A DNA stretch of 64,000 nucleotides from Synanceia verrucosa (lineage: Eukaryota; Chordata; Actinopteri; Perciformes; Synanceiidae): the NCBI GenBank assembly GCA_029721515.1, contig CM056559.1, positions 10,390,501 through 10,454,500 of the forward strand. Reading direction: 5' to 3'. Below the pieces are notes generated by a model that saw only the letters and a program-made list of their open reading frames with translations, did no database searches and was not told the origin of the DNA. This document shows, piece by piece, positions 1 through 10,758 of this stretch. Within the stretch, counting starts at the first letter, position 1. Each line of letters begins with the position of its first letter. The position numbers and the translations under genes are program-made.

Positions 1-2158
1 ACAGTTCAGAGTAGCCTACAGTTTATACGAGCTGGAGAAAGACCACAGAAGATGGACAGCCGCCTGACCACAGTTGCACACAATTGTGATTTGGTGGCAG
101 AGATTTGCGTCACACTCAGCAGGGGCCATATTGAATCTAAATGTGCTATCTGCTAGGAATGAAGGCACCCAAGGGAGATGGCCGAAATATTTTTATGGCT
201 TTAGTGGCCCATGTATAGAAATATGTCTGTCTGTAAAAATACTTATTTGACATCATCTCTTTCTTTCACATCGCTGCATAACACCTCATGTTCCCAGATA
301 AATTCGGCCGTAAAGGATGTTGAGTGTTGGTAAAATATAACTAAAGAGCCTATAAAACAGAACAGCATGAGGGAACGGGGCTGCTGGTAGAGGACATCTA
401 TGTTTCCTCCTCTTCTTCAATGAGCCTCCTATTACCATAATCCTCCCACATAAGCCAGGCAGTTTCTTTTCTCTCAAATCACACCCTGCTTTAATGATGC
501 AGAAAGATGAAATCTGTGATCCCGAGGTCTAAGTCAAGATAGAAGGCACTAAATGTCTTGAAATGGGTGCAGTTCGCACATCACAGTCCTTAAAGTATGA
601 GAGATGTTGGCTTGCAGCAGTGCAGTTTAAAAGCTTTTAATCTTATTTTGTTTTCTCTGTGTCTTAAGAGCACAGTCACACTGACTGTAAGTGATGAATA
701 TGAGAAAACTGAAGCTCAGTTCTGGATACTGCCACAATAGACTCTTTAGTCACTGTTTAATTTAACCTTTTCTAAACTGAAAACTCATTAAGAACAAACA
801 CTTATTTACAAAAAGTGTCCTTACCCCCAAATTGCTCCTGATGAGCTGCTGGCACCCTGCATGGCAGCCTCTGGCATCAGTGTATGAATGTGTGTGTGCA
901 TGGGTGAATGGGGCATGTAGTGTAAAGCACTTTGAGCTGTCAGTTGACTGGAAAAGCGCTATATAAATGCAACACCATTACCATAAAATACATTTAAAAC
1001 AATTCAGCAACCAGCTTTTGGCTGTAAATGATAAAAAAGTACAACATGTTCTTATGAATAATAGTTTTTTTTATAATTGTTGTTGCAACAAAACAACAAT
1101 AACATTGCGTCAACAGCAAAGCCCTAACCTTTTATTGGCACATCTATTTGGAAAAATCCACAGTATCTAGTATTTCATCTCAGAAATGAACTACCTTCCA
1201 ACATTGAAATTGGCACATACAGTAAGTCCTGTATAATACTACAACGCGCTGCGCTTCAGATATGCTGGTAGGTGGATTTTGTGACTTTGGTCAGAAGCAG
1301 ACTGTTTTCCATGTTTCCTAAGCTAACCAGCTGCTGGCTGTAGACAAACAAATTACATACATTTTCTATTTTGTTTAACTTACTTACTGTTTAGCAACAG
1401 TGGCAATAAAATGTTGAACTTTTCCTTAAAGGTCAAGGCTGTATTATAAATATAGTGGGACATGTCACACCTTCATAAAGCACTTTTCTGTCAGTTTTTG
1501 TTTCGTATTCAGTTAGGTGGACTATTCAGCAGTAAGGAAGTGCATGGATTTTACACACATACACACCCTGCCTCCTCATCAGACCCTGGTTCTGCAGAAA
1601 ATTGCCATATTCTCAAACTCAAACTGCAGACTACTCAGCCGTTCCACTGGAGCTGCTGGGGGTTAAGTGCCTTGTTAAAATGCAGTTTGATAGAAGGGGC
1701 TGGTTCATTAGGTAGTTCATTTACTGTATATACAAACCCAAATATATATTACATATCAACTATCATAACTGACACTAGGTCGGTGCTGTCATTTTTTTTT
1801 AACTTGGTTTTCCTTTCAGATGCATGTGAGGTAAATTTGAAATTGAAAGGCAAAGACAGATAGTCATAAACTATCTGTGAAAGACTGAGCTGAAAACCGG
1901 CTTTACAACATTGTAGTGCAAACAAGTTCTGCGCCTCAGCTCCTCCCACATATCAGCAGTGTAGTCTAGTGACTCCACATGCCTTTCACACAGCCAGCTG
2001 CCATTGTTTTAATGTGTGTCCATGGTCTACGACTTTCTCTTTCCCCTCGTGAGACACAGGCTCCCGTTGCTCCACTGATCGATGTTGATCTGAAGGATAA
2101 ATCCTGTTTATGCGTCGGATTAGACAGGGAGTGTGTCAGAGAAGATCTCTGTGTGCTC
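1..2158. other. upstream region without recognised gene
   Basis: No coding exon could be recognised on either strand. The open frames here are short and low in complexity. A repeat fragment lies at about 888-985. A strong acceptor-like sequence (pyrimidine tract then CAG) ends at 1819, and a weaker one ends at 2058 just before the ankk1 start, so ankk1 may have an upstream non-coding exon. In other vertebrates TTC12 lies on this side of ANKK1; no part of it was recognised here. Confidence 0.5.
888..985. repeat. teleost interspersed repeat fragment (AAAGC..CTATATAAATGC type)
   Basis: The stretch ends in the phrase AAAAGCGCTATATAAATGC, preceded by TGTAAAGCACTTTGAG. This end is familiar from many teleost dispersed repeats. 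The family was not identified and no flanking duplication was seen. Confidence 0.45.
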
Positions 2159-2343
2159 ATGGATTGCTTTGACGGATCCCCTGGGCCATTCAGGAACTTC
2201 AAGAAGGACGACTTCGAGGCTGACTGGATTAAGTTGGCAGAATGCAGATTTGGTCAGCTGTACCAGGTCAAGCTCAAACACCGGCAGGAAAAATGTGCCT
2301 TGAAAAGCTTTGACACAACCTTGTGTGCAAACAACTTTTACAG
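2159..2343 (+). CDS. ankk1: ankk1 exon 1: N-terminus and start of kinase N-lobe
   Basis: Encodes residues 1-61 plus two bases of codon 62. It carries DDFEADW, the degenerate glycine-loop region (AECRFGQLYQ) and the beta3 lysine Lys49. The donor GTGGGA follows at 2344. The upstream limit is uncertain: the frame stays open to an ATG at 1979, but that extension does not resemble the family. Confidence 0.9.
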
Positions 2344-5300
2344 GTGGGATCTGAATGATGAAAACATACATTTTTCATATCATCCTGCTGTCAGATGCAA
2401 GCAACTGTCTGATTTAACAGCATATTGACACAGTCATGTACTTTGAATTAGTATTGATTAATGCTGAAGTTTTATGACAGTCTTTGCACCTCTGCAAAGT
2501 TTGACAAGGGAAAGAATGTTTCCTGTGGTCAAAGTTCAATACTCATTCAACGCCCAAAGCACCCTTGAGTAACCATTATTTTCTCCATCGCAGGAGAATA
2601 ATAGACGAGGAGTCCAACATAGCCAAAGTGAAATTCAAGCACATAGTGTCTGTCTACGGACTGTGCAGTGAGGCGACTGCTGTGGTGATGGAGTACATGA
2701 GTAATGGATCGCTGAACAATCTTCTAGCCAGTCACACTTTGATGTGGCCAAAGAAGTTCCAGATGATTCATGAGGCCTCTATGGGTATAAATTTCCTTCA
2801 CAGCATGAAACCTCCACTGCTCCATTTAAACCTCAAGACATCCAACATCCTACTCGACGATCGTCTCCATGTCAAGGTCAGTGAAACAGTGACGACAAAA
2901 GTATAAGACTACATATGATTGCAGTGATCGCTTGATGTTTCTGAGCTCTGCAGAACAATGTATGCTAATGTTTTACGCTTCTGGAAATATATACATATAT
3001 ATTTTTTTAAAGATTTCAGATTTTTATTTAATCCACTGGGAAGATGGCATGAGCAAGAAGTTGTTCATGGAGCATCTGACAGTAAGAGGAAACATAAGTT
3101 ATATTCCTCCAGAGATATTCACTCCGAGCCCCGATCCTCCAGGAACTACCTTTGACGTTTACAGGTGACTTGCCAAGGGCATTTTTGAAATTGCACGATC
3201 AGAATTGCTGCGTTTTCCCCCGATTCACTGCACAATTTATACAATGTAACCTTGCACTCCATTGTACATAACTCTCCTAAGTCACTGGGATGGAGTATTT
3301 TACTCACGCCTGCTTCTCTTTTATATTCATTGGTTTTATATTATCTTAAAAAGAATTGTTTTTTTCATATAGATATTTTAGCATGAAAAAAAGACTGCCA
3401 AAAAGTTCACTGAATACAGGATATACAAAAGTTGGGACTGAAATGCCTCTTTCTGCTCTCTTCTCTACAGCTTTGGAATAGTGATGTGGGAGATTCTGAC
3501 TCAGCAGAAACCGTATGCAGGTAGGGATGAATTTGTTTGCAATGCAACACATCTTTATGTCAAATAGATTTCTCTAAAATTAAATTTCACAGTTGCCTTT
3601 GAAGATATTGTAGTGAAAAAAATAATTTGACATTCATTTTTTAATTAATTGACCTTTCAAACTTTTAATATGAATTTTCATTGTTGCAAAATACAATGTC
3701 TTCCAACAGACTTACAGTACTTAATTGAAATAACATGCAAGTCCCCATAAGTTGCAATCCTTAGTTTACTGTACCAATGACTGATGAATGATTAACTGTT
3801 TGCAAATGTTTGTATGTGAACTTTACCTCAGCCCGTCAAGTGTTAATTATATAAATCCACCCAGTTTGACATTTTAGGAAATGGCTTATTGAAGCTGAAT
3901 CTAACATATTTAACCAATACAAAAATGAACTGCTTCCTCCTCTTGAACATGTGTGATTTGCCAGATAGTTTGGGCTATTAACAAACACCATTCCAAAGAA
4001 ACACAAAAAAATTATACAGATAGCCAAAATTAAATTTTTCACTTCTGCTATGCTCCATCTTCATTTACTGTGACCCAGTAATCTGTATTCTAATGCTTTC
4101 ACCTCTGCAAAACTCTTACCTTGGTTATGATCCCAAGAATATTCATATTTACCTCCACCAAGGAGGTTATGTTTCACCAGGGTTTGTTTATTTGTTTGTT
4201 GGTTTGATGGTTTGCAAAATAACTCAAAAAGTTGTGGACGGATTTTGACGAAATTTTCAGGGTTGGTCAGAAGTGGTCTAACTTAAAACTGATTCATTTT
4301 TGGTGGTGCTGTCTGATCCGGCAAATTTTGTCAAACACAGTCCATAACTTTTTGAGTTACAGCCATCAAACAAACGAACAAGCCCCGGTGAAAACATAAC
4401 CTCCTTGGTGGCAGGGGTCACTTTAAATAATAAAAAAAAAGTCACCGCCGCCGGTGCCGTGGCGGAGGTCTGCGCTCTCTGAGTGCTTTTCTAGTCTCTA
4501 TTTATTCTGGGCATGTTCTTTTCGATCAGGGGCTTTAAGCAGAGACTTACAGTATAACACATAACATAACAAACAGGTATACATGGTGGGTTGACTCAAT
4601 GTCCAATGCTGTCACATGACTGTGCTAAGTATACATTAACCGTTATGTCTGACATCTGTTTTCTGGGTCCAGGGTGCAGTATGACTACAGTGCTCTTACA
4701 GGTGTCACATGGGAAGAGACCCTGTGTGGAATTGATACCCGATCAGAGGCCACCAGAGTGCGAGCACATGATCAACATCATGAGGCAGTGCTGGGACCAG
4801 GATCACAGGATGAGGCCACAGTTCTCAGGTGCAGAAGTCAAAAAGCAAACAAAACAAAACAAACAGTTGAACTCTTTTCAGAAAACTTTTTCCAAACAGC
4901 TAATGTGGATTTAAAGCTCTCAATGGACCTGCAGCTCTTTATGTCAGTCACAAAGTTACTGAGCTGGTGCTTTCACAGAAAAAGCTGATTTCCCAAATGC
5001 ATTCCCATGAAAAATAAAACAAATCTCTCTTGTACACGATGAGATTTAATATATAACAGAGAACTGTCCAAGTTACTAAAAATCTTGCAAACATGTAGAA
5101 AACAATGGAAATGCAACTAAATTAGTGTGGATAGGCACAGAAAATCAGGTGAGCCTAGTCTGACCAAGACCAAACATCTAGTGTTAACTAAAACAGGTCC
5201 ATCCATCCATCCATCCATTTTCTACCGCTTATCCTCACATAGGGTTGCGGGGGGCTGGAGCCTATCCCAGCTGTCTTAGGCTATTTTTATACGATGACGG

Positions 5301-8300
5301 TCTGAACAGAAGATGCAAAAGTGGCCTTGCATCTTCACTATTTATTCCGCTTTTAGACGAGCGTTTTCGTAAGGAAATCTGCGTGCATACATGACGCAAA
5401 AGTATGTTGAATTCAATTGAGTATGCCAGGTGGCTAGCTGGTGCTGTGATTTACTATCACACGCACCGCCATGCTCGCACGTAATTACAGATCTTTCTCT
5501 GTTCAGTAACACTATCTGTGCAGATTCTGCACATTTGATGTAAAGACTCTTATGTGTTTGTTAGAGCTGCCAGAGCAGCTTGAAGGTCTGACGCACGCAA
5601 ATAATCTGACGTGTTTATTTCCTTGTACTGGCGCATGTATGTGACGTAAACGCGTACGCGACATGAGCAGATCTGAGGAGAGTTTTGCCTCATGGCGGCT
5701 CGTATTCAACTTTCCCATGCATGTTTTTGGATGGTGGGAGGAAGCCGGAGTACCTGGAGAGAACCCACGCAGACACGGGGAGAACATGCACACTCCACAC
5801 AGAAAGGCCTGGGAATCAAACCCAGTACCTTCTTGCTATGAGGCCACAGTGCTAACCACTACACCACCATGCCGCCCCTAAAACAGGTCATTACAGCTAA
5901 ATGCACCACATTTTAATTCTACAGGCCTCATACCACACCATCATAAGAGGTAATGTTACAGGCACCTAGCATGTATACATGCATACGGTATTATCCACCT
6001 ACATGTATGTGTTTAGGTCTATAAAAAGCAGGCCGTTACACATCATTGTGTCTCATTTGCTGACCTTGCTTTAAACTGCATGCAAAATAACCAGTCAAAT
6101 TCCTGGTAGGCCTACTCACCATCAAGCTGGTTTAGAACTAATAAGGAACACTGAGGAACAAACATGAACAGCACAGGATAGCTTGAACATATTCACACAA
6201 ATACTGACAGACACAACAGTATCATTAGCCAAACAAAACCATAGAAAACCTAGGTTCATACAACACCATTAATAAAGCATACAGTATGGATAGAGCAAGA
6301 AAATACACTTTAACATAGCCTGGGCCACATGCAGTATTCACACAGCTGGCAAAAAACTATACTCAGTAAACAAAAATATTGAATCAGGCCACACTAGTCC
6401 AAAATTGTAAATATTGACTTACTTTTGATGATTGTAGCAGGTGAGGCCAGGCTTGGTGTTAAACACTGAAATGACTTCATTTCAGAGGAGAGGAGGGGTA
6501 AAGAGGCCAGTCTGAGATAATGCCAGTTTTTATCCAGCTGACAGTTGAAAAGAGTCTATCACCAACAGGCTTACTGTACTACAGGGAGGATGATAAGGGG
6601 CCACATAACCTCACGGCTCATTCTTACTTCATACATGTTGAGGAGAAACTGCAGCAGGAGTAGTATGACCTGTTCCTCAGTGCGCAGGTGTTTTGATTTA
6701 ACGTGTCACCGTGTTATCCGTGGATAATAAACACAGAGGAGTACTTATTTAAAATTAATTAACGCTTTTTCTTACAACAGTTGGCGTCACTAATTAAAAC
6801 GGCACTGACTGCTGATAACAAGGGTCGAAAAAAGTCGTACGGTTTCACACAGAATCCACAGGAAGTAATTGCGTCCTGTTTGATACGACATGACGGATTC
6901 AAGTTACCCTGTAAAGTCGGAATTTTCAAGTAAAAGTCTGTTTCCAACCTGGAAAGTAGAATGAATCTCACCAGCCCTCACTTCAAAGTCCAACATGACA
7001 CCTCCCTGCATAACCAATATAATATGTAGTAATATACTATTTTTGGTTTTCTCTTATTCGTGTGTCTGTATTGGTGTGTGATGTCATTCTCAGCTATATT
7101 ATCAGATTTCCGAGGTAATGTGAACGCACCGCTGCGTTCTATATTTGTTGGCAAAGAAGTGTGGAAATGTGATGTATCTGAAACCCTTACTATTGGTATG
7201 TGTAGCTTGTAAAGCTCGCTGCACTTCCTTATTTGCCAGGGTCATATAAATAACTTATATTTGTCAAATTTGTCTGATCTTGTGTGCAAATGTTTTTGCT
7301 ATTTTAATATCTCAGAAAAAGAAAACAAGTGCCCTTTGACCTTGCATGCAATTTTCATGTCAAACTGCTCATGGGGAACGCGTTCTCCAGCATGCGAGTC
7401 ACCTTTGTTTAAACAAGCACTTAAGATCGTGTAAATGAATATAAATGATGAATCATGTTTATTCATAAACAGCAGCTTATCTAATTTGTGACGTTCACAA
7501 GCACTCACTGCTGATATGTGTGAAACCTGTAATTCATGACATCCATTCTGGGGTCCCACTGGGTTTTGCAGTTCAGTCTAGGAATACATTTGTTTGATTA
7601 GGCAAATTCATAACAGTTCTTTCCTACTGTTTTGTTTGCAGATGTTGTGGGGAAACTGGAGGCCCTGAGTGAAATCCTAAAGATCCCAGGACCAAACCAA
7701 AGTCAAAAAAATGGTGACAAGGGACCGATATCAGATTATCCATGCCTGGTCTCCCCTATACATAAAGTGAGCTCTGCTCAGTACGCTGCTTGAATGTAGT
7801 ACTCCACCTTTGACATAGGCAGCAGTTAATAGAAGAGTAACGCTGTTTAATGCTCAACAAAAAGAGTCTAGCAGCCTTGTGAGGATGTAAACAAGCACAG
7901 AACAATACATTATTTAATGGCCACAGTGGCAATGGCAGCAGTGACTCAATGTTGACAAATAATCACTTTTTAACTTGAAATGTCCAGCAGTTATGGAGAA
8001 ACATGAGCACTCATCTGGGTCACATGGTGAATTTAAGTCAAATAGTCAATCTCCTTTAGCTTTATATTTGATCTCTATGAACTCCAGGGGGAAATATGTG
8101 GCTCTTTAGATGCTAAATGCACCACTTTGTTCACCAGTTAGTTGCTAACTGTGTCTGTCAGCCGCTTTGTACTGAGCGGATAGTGTGCAGAGGGTCGTTG
8201 GAGCTTTGTTTTTACCGAGCCAGCTGCTCGCTGATGTTGAAAACAGCACTATGAGAGTGAACCTAAGTTGTAAAGTTGTGGGCCAAACAGTGAAACAAAG

Positions 8301-10647
8301 AGCTGAAACTCATTGTGGTGCTAAAAAAGTAATCCAGGGGATCAACAATGTTAGTTGTCTTCATCCTGTACAATAAATAGGATTGTTATCTGCTAATGTC
8401 TGCGAAAATGTATGCTCATAAACTGCTAATAATGTAACAAATACTTATTTCAATACAGTATAATGTGCAGAGAGGGACATTATATTTAATATACTGCTGT
8501 TTAACCACTGAGTCATCCATAGTCTTAAACATCAGCGCTCACATATTGACTGATACACTTGTTGCAGCAAATAACAATTTCCGTTCTTTCTTTTTCATTT
8601 TAGATTGTTTTGCCTGAGATGCTTGACCTTCCCACAGGTAAACATATAGGAAAAGTAGGATGGAAAATCAAGTTCAATGCACTCTAAAGCCTGGAGGGCT
8701 GACATTTAAGAAGTGGTATTTACAGTTCCACCACATTTTTAATATTACCTTTAGTACGGCAAAGAAGAGTCAACTATAAGTGGACGGGAGAATAAAAGCA
8801 ACCCTTCAATCCTTTTCCTCTGAAATGTCTCCACTCTCCATTAATATATAAATATATAGGCACATCATGGTCAAATACTAATGCACAAGGTATTGACTGA
8901 GCTCCACAGCTTTCAGAAAGTTTCACCATCTGCCATCATGTACACAAGCACACTGCTGTATACAATAAAAGACACAATTTTAATACAGCAAATTTCATAA
9001 ACAGCTAAAGTTACTTGGACAAACTGTTATCACTATTTTCACTGCTCTTTTGCTCATATAATGTAATTTGCTTTCTTTTCACAGATGATCGTCACGGCAA
9101 GGACAACATTCTCTTTCTGCTGCACAAAAAGGACTTTAAAAGTTTCAGACAGTCTGTGAGAAGAGAGCATGTATACACAAAGTTTTCAGGTGAAAAGAGC
9201 CTCCTCCACTTCGCAGTAGCCAGCGGGGATGCAGAGAGTGTCGAGCAAGTCCTGAGTCTAGGTGCTGAAGTCAACTGTACCACTGCCAGAGGTTACACTC
9301 CTCTTATTATTGCTGTTTTGCACAGGTCTGTATAAAATATATTAAAAAAGTGTTTTTCAAGTGACACAAGAAAAAGTCATTTTTGCTAGTGTCTGCATTT
9401 CTCAGGTTAAGCGAGGAACTTCTCCCCACTATTCAAAGTTAAAGGACTATTGTAGGTCCACATTTTGAGAAACACTCTTGTTTGCTGTTTTGCTGAGAGT
9501 TAGATGAGAACACTGATAGCACTTGTAGGCTTGAGTCGCTGCTGTTTGCCTGGCCTCCTCACTGCAATGACAGAGTCAGTGATATTGAATAATGTGAATG
9601 AAACTTCTTTTCCACAGGTTCCATGACATTGTCTCTTTGCTGCTGCAACATGGTGCAGCTGCCACCCAGGGAGACGAGGACCAGTGGACAGCACTCCATT
9701 TTGCTGCTCAGAACGGCGATGACCGGACTGTCCGCCTCCTGCTGGACAAAGGGGCCGTGGCGGATGCCCGTGAAAAATCCAGTTGGATGCCCCTCCATTT
9801 GGCTTGCCAGAATGGCCACGAAACTGTGGTGCGCCTGCTGCTTTCACGGCTGTCAGAGGAAGCAGTTGGAGAGACAGAGGCACAGGGGAGGACGCCGCTC
9901 CACCTAGCCTCCGCCTACGGGCATTTGAATATTACCAAGCTCCTCCTCTCTCAAGGAGCAGATCCCAACGCTAAAGACGGCTTCCACTGCACTGCTCTTC
10001 ACTTATCAGCCGAGGAAGGCCATAACAGAGTAGTCAGACAGCTGGTGAAGAGTGAGGTGAAAATTGATAGTGCAGACAGGAAAGGATACACTCCACTTCA
10101 CCTGGCCGCTTTGAAGGGTCACACAGGCATATGCAGGCAGCTGTTGTCAAACGGGGCCTGTCCAGACTCCAGGACCCTCCAAGACTGGACCCCCATGCAC
10201 CTGGCTGCCCTAAGGGGACATGAAGCCACGGTGGTCCAGCTGGAGAGTCAGGGTGGTTGTGTGAACTCGAGGGGCGAGAATGGATGGACTCCACTCCACC
10301 TCGCATGCCAGGGCGAGCCGGAAGTGGTGGCAAAGCTCCTGGCAGCCAAAGCAGACCCCAATGTGTCAGAGGACAGTGAGGGATGGACGCCGCTTCATGT
10401 AGCGTGTTCCAGTGCCAGTTTACAAAGTGTCCTCCACTTGATATCACATCATGCAGATGTCAATGCAGTTAATTCAGGGAAGGTGACACCTTTGCACCTG
10501 GCAGTCCAACATGGCTACATGCCTATTGTAAATGCTCTGCTGCTGAATGGTGCAGACAGGACTCTGCTGGACTCCTCTGGATCCTCAGCACTGGATGCAG
10601 CCCAGACGTGTGATAAATGGGAAATAGTGCGACAACTGGAGAAGTAG
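2159..10647 (+). CDS. ankk1: ankyrin repeat and kinase domain containing 1 (ANKK1), nine coding exons
   Basis: Joining 2159-2343, 2594-2876, 3013-3164, 3471-3520, 4673-4828, 7642-7766, 8604-8637, 9085-9325 and 9618-10647 gives 2256 nt, or 751 residues plus stop. All introns are GT-AG and every phase agrees. Human ANKK1 is of similar length (about 765). Residues 18-275 form a RIPK-family kinase domain: beta3 Lys49 (CALK), alphaC Glu67/68, hinge near MEYMSNGSL, catalytic loop HLNLK 139-143, DFY 159-161, PPE 188-190, CWDQD near the end. Residues 366-751 are about 11-12 ankyrin repeats with repeated TPLHLA motifs. The start at 2159 puts 14 residues before the NFKKDDFEADW block, matching the human N-terminus; an in-frame ATG at 1979 would add 60 residues. 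The protein is expected in the cytoplasm. Asn141 and Tyr161 break two catalytic motifs, so a pseudokinase is inferred. Confidence 0.96.
2594..2876 (+). CDS. ankk1: ankk1 exon 2: alphaC to catalytic loop
   Basis: Encodes residues 62-156, from RRIIDEES (alphaC with its Glu) through FKHIVSVYGLC, the hinge and NFLHS to the catalytic loop HLNLKTSNILLDD. Codon 141 at 2829-2831 is AAC (Asn), where active kinases, including human ANKK1, have Asp. The exon is flanked by CAG at 2591-2593 and a GTCAGT donor at 2877. Confidence 0.95.
3013..3164 (+). CDS. ankk1: ankk1 exon 3: DFG region and activation segment
   Basis: Encodes residues 157-206 plus two bases. It begins ISDFYLIHW, so the DFG glycine is Tyr161 (TAT at 3025-3027). 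The activation segment runs to ISYIPPEIF, where PPE matches the RIPK form of the APE motif. The acceptor is TTTTTTTAAAG and the donor at 3165 is GTGACT. Confidence 0.95.
3471..3520 (+). CDS. ankk1: ankk1 exon 4 (50 bp): kinase alphaF
   Basis: A short exon encoding SFGIVMWEILTQQKPYAG, the alphaF helix with the conserved W-E-LT-KPY pattern of RIP kinases. Its entry phase (2) and exit phase (1) match the neighbouring exons. It has a TTCTCTACAG acceptor and a GTAGGG donor. Confidence 0.94.
3521..4672. other. ankk1 intron 4
   Basis: This intron of about 1.15 kb has no coding sequence. Its main content is the foldback repeat at 4155-4411 with its GC-rich flank to about 4495. Confidence 0.7.
4155..4411. 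repeat. foldback element with nested inverted arms
   Basis: The outer arms 4155-4181 and 4383-4411 are inverted copies built around CCAAGGAGGTTATGTTT. Inside them lie perfect 9-bp arms (4202-4210 and 4363-4371, GTTTGATGG) and 19-bp arms with one mismatch (4221-4239 and 4340-4358, core AACTCAAAAAGTT). Read as RNA this would form a long hairpin. The GC-rich stretch after it (GGCGGAGGTCTGCGC, to about 4495) is commonly attached to this repeat in animal genomes. The family was not named. Confidence 0.7.
4673..4828 (+). CDS. ankk1: ankk1 exon 5: end of kinase C-lobe
   Basis: Encodes residues 224-275 plus one base, including VSHGKRPCVE, MINIMRQCWDQD and RMRPQF. The CWxxDxxxRP block marks the end of a RIPK-type kinase domain. 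The entry codon is split G|GG after exon 4. Confidence 0.95.
4829..7641. other. ankk1 intron 5 (2.8 kb)
   Basis: Contains a SINE-like insertion at 5199-5877 with an 11-bp target duplication. The remainder shows no coding sequence or other element I could recognise. Confidence 0.6.
5199..5877 (-). mobile_element. tRNA-headed SINE with unusual middle, 11-bp target duplication
   Basis: On the minus strand the element starts at about 5877 with a tRNA-like head. An A-box-like GTGGTGTAGTGGTTAGC and a B-box-like GGGTTTGATTCC can be seen. It ends near 5199 in a TGGATGGATGGA tail. The direct repeat CTAAAACAGGT flanks it exactly at 5188-5198 and 5878-5888. The segments 5199-5279 and 5714-5877 match the copy at 17026-17373, but 5280-5713 is unrelated sequence that replaces about 120 bp of the usual body. 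Confidence 0.75.
7642..7766 (+). CDS. ankk1: ankk1 exon 6: linker after kinase
   Basis: Encodes residues 276-317, beginning DVVGKLEALSEIL after the split codon. This is the low-conservation linker between kinase and ankyrin regions, and it leaves in phase 0. Support comes from the TTTGTTTGCAG acceptor, the GTGAGC donor and phase agreement rather than from family similarity. Confidence 0.88.
7767..8603. other. ankk1 intron 6
   Basis: No coding sequence was seen. The part from about 8050 to 8330 resembles a common teleost dispersed repeat; a related segment lies in inverted orientation near 32300-32420. Confidence 0.5.
8050..8330. repeat. dispersed repeat copy A
   Basis: Contains GGGGGAAATATGTGGCTCTTTAG. 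Its inverse complement is closely matched at 32340-32362 (AGAGCCAGATATTTCCCTC). The class is unknown; the limits are approximate. Confidence 0.4.
8604..8637 (+). CDS. ankk1: ankk1 exon 7 (34 bp micro-exon, linker)
   Basis: Encodes IVLPEMLDLPT plus one base. The exon is only 34 bp but has a good TTTTCATTTTAG acceptor and GTAAAC donor. It is needed to bring exon 6 (phase 0 exit) into frame with exon 8 (one-base carry-in). The human gene has fewer exons, so this small exon may be fish-specific. Confidence 0.82.
9085..9325 (+). CDS. ankk1: ankk1 exon 8: first ankyrin repeats
   Basis: Encodes residues 329-408 plus two bases. Residues 366 onward (KSLLHFAVASGD) form the first ankyrin repeat and RGYTPLIIAV begins the second. 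The block before them (NILFLLHKKDF) corresponds to the pre-ankyrin region of ANKK1. The exon is flanked by TTTTCACAG and GTCTGT. Confidence 0.94.
9436..9522. repeat. teleost dispersed repeat fragment in ankk1 intron 8
   Basis: The segment reads through GTAGGTCCACATTTTGAGAA and GCTGAGAGTTAGATGAGAA, a wording repeatedly met in teleost dispersed repeats. It fills part of the 292-bp intron between 9326 and 9617. Confidence 0.4.
9618..10647 (+). CDS. ankk1: ankk1 exon 9: main ankyrin array and stop
   Basis: A single 1030-bp exon encoding residues 409-751 and the TAG at 10645-10647. It holds about ten ankyrin repeats with the tips QWTALHFAAQNG, SWMPLHLACQNG, GRTPLHLASAYG, HCTALHLSAEEG, GYTPLHLAALKG, DWTPMHLAALRG, GWTPLHLACQG, GWTPLHVACSS and KVTPLHLAVQHG, then a degenerate last one. 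One repeat (residues near LSRLSEEAVGETEAQG) has a longer loop, and the GWTPLHLACQG repeat is slightly short. Having the array in one large terminal exon matches human ANKK1. Confidence 0.97.
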
Positions 10648-10752
10648 TTCTGGCAAAATGAATAGAATAATTACAATGACAACACCAATGCCACAGTTGG
10701 AATATTTAGCAATAATATAATATTTTGAGTAGTTTTTATTTTTTAGAGTATA

Positions 10753-10758
10753 AATAAA
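10753..10758 (+). terminator. candidate poly(A) signal for ankk1
   Basis: AATAAA lies 106 bp after the ankk1 stop. A second AATAAA is at 10880-10885. Either could end the transcript. Confidence 0.5.

Noticed and set aside
1462..1863. 133-residue plus-strand frame upstream of ankk1
   Set aside because: No recognisable domain, and it does not join in frame to any ankk1 exon.
9500..9883. 127-residue minus-strand frame over ankk1 exon 9
   Set aside because: Shadow of the ankyrin-coding sequence on the opposite strand; other shadows at 10034-10447 were dropped for the same reason.
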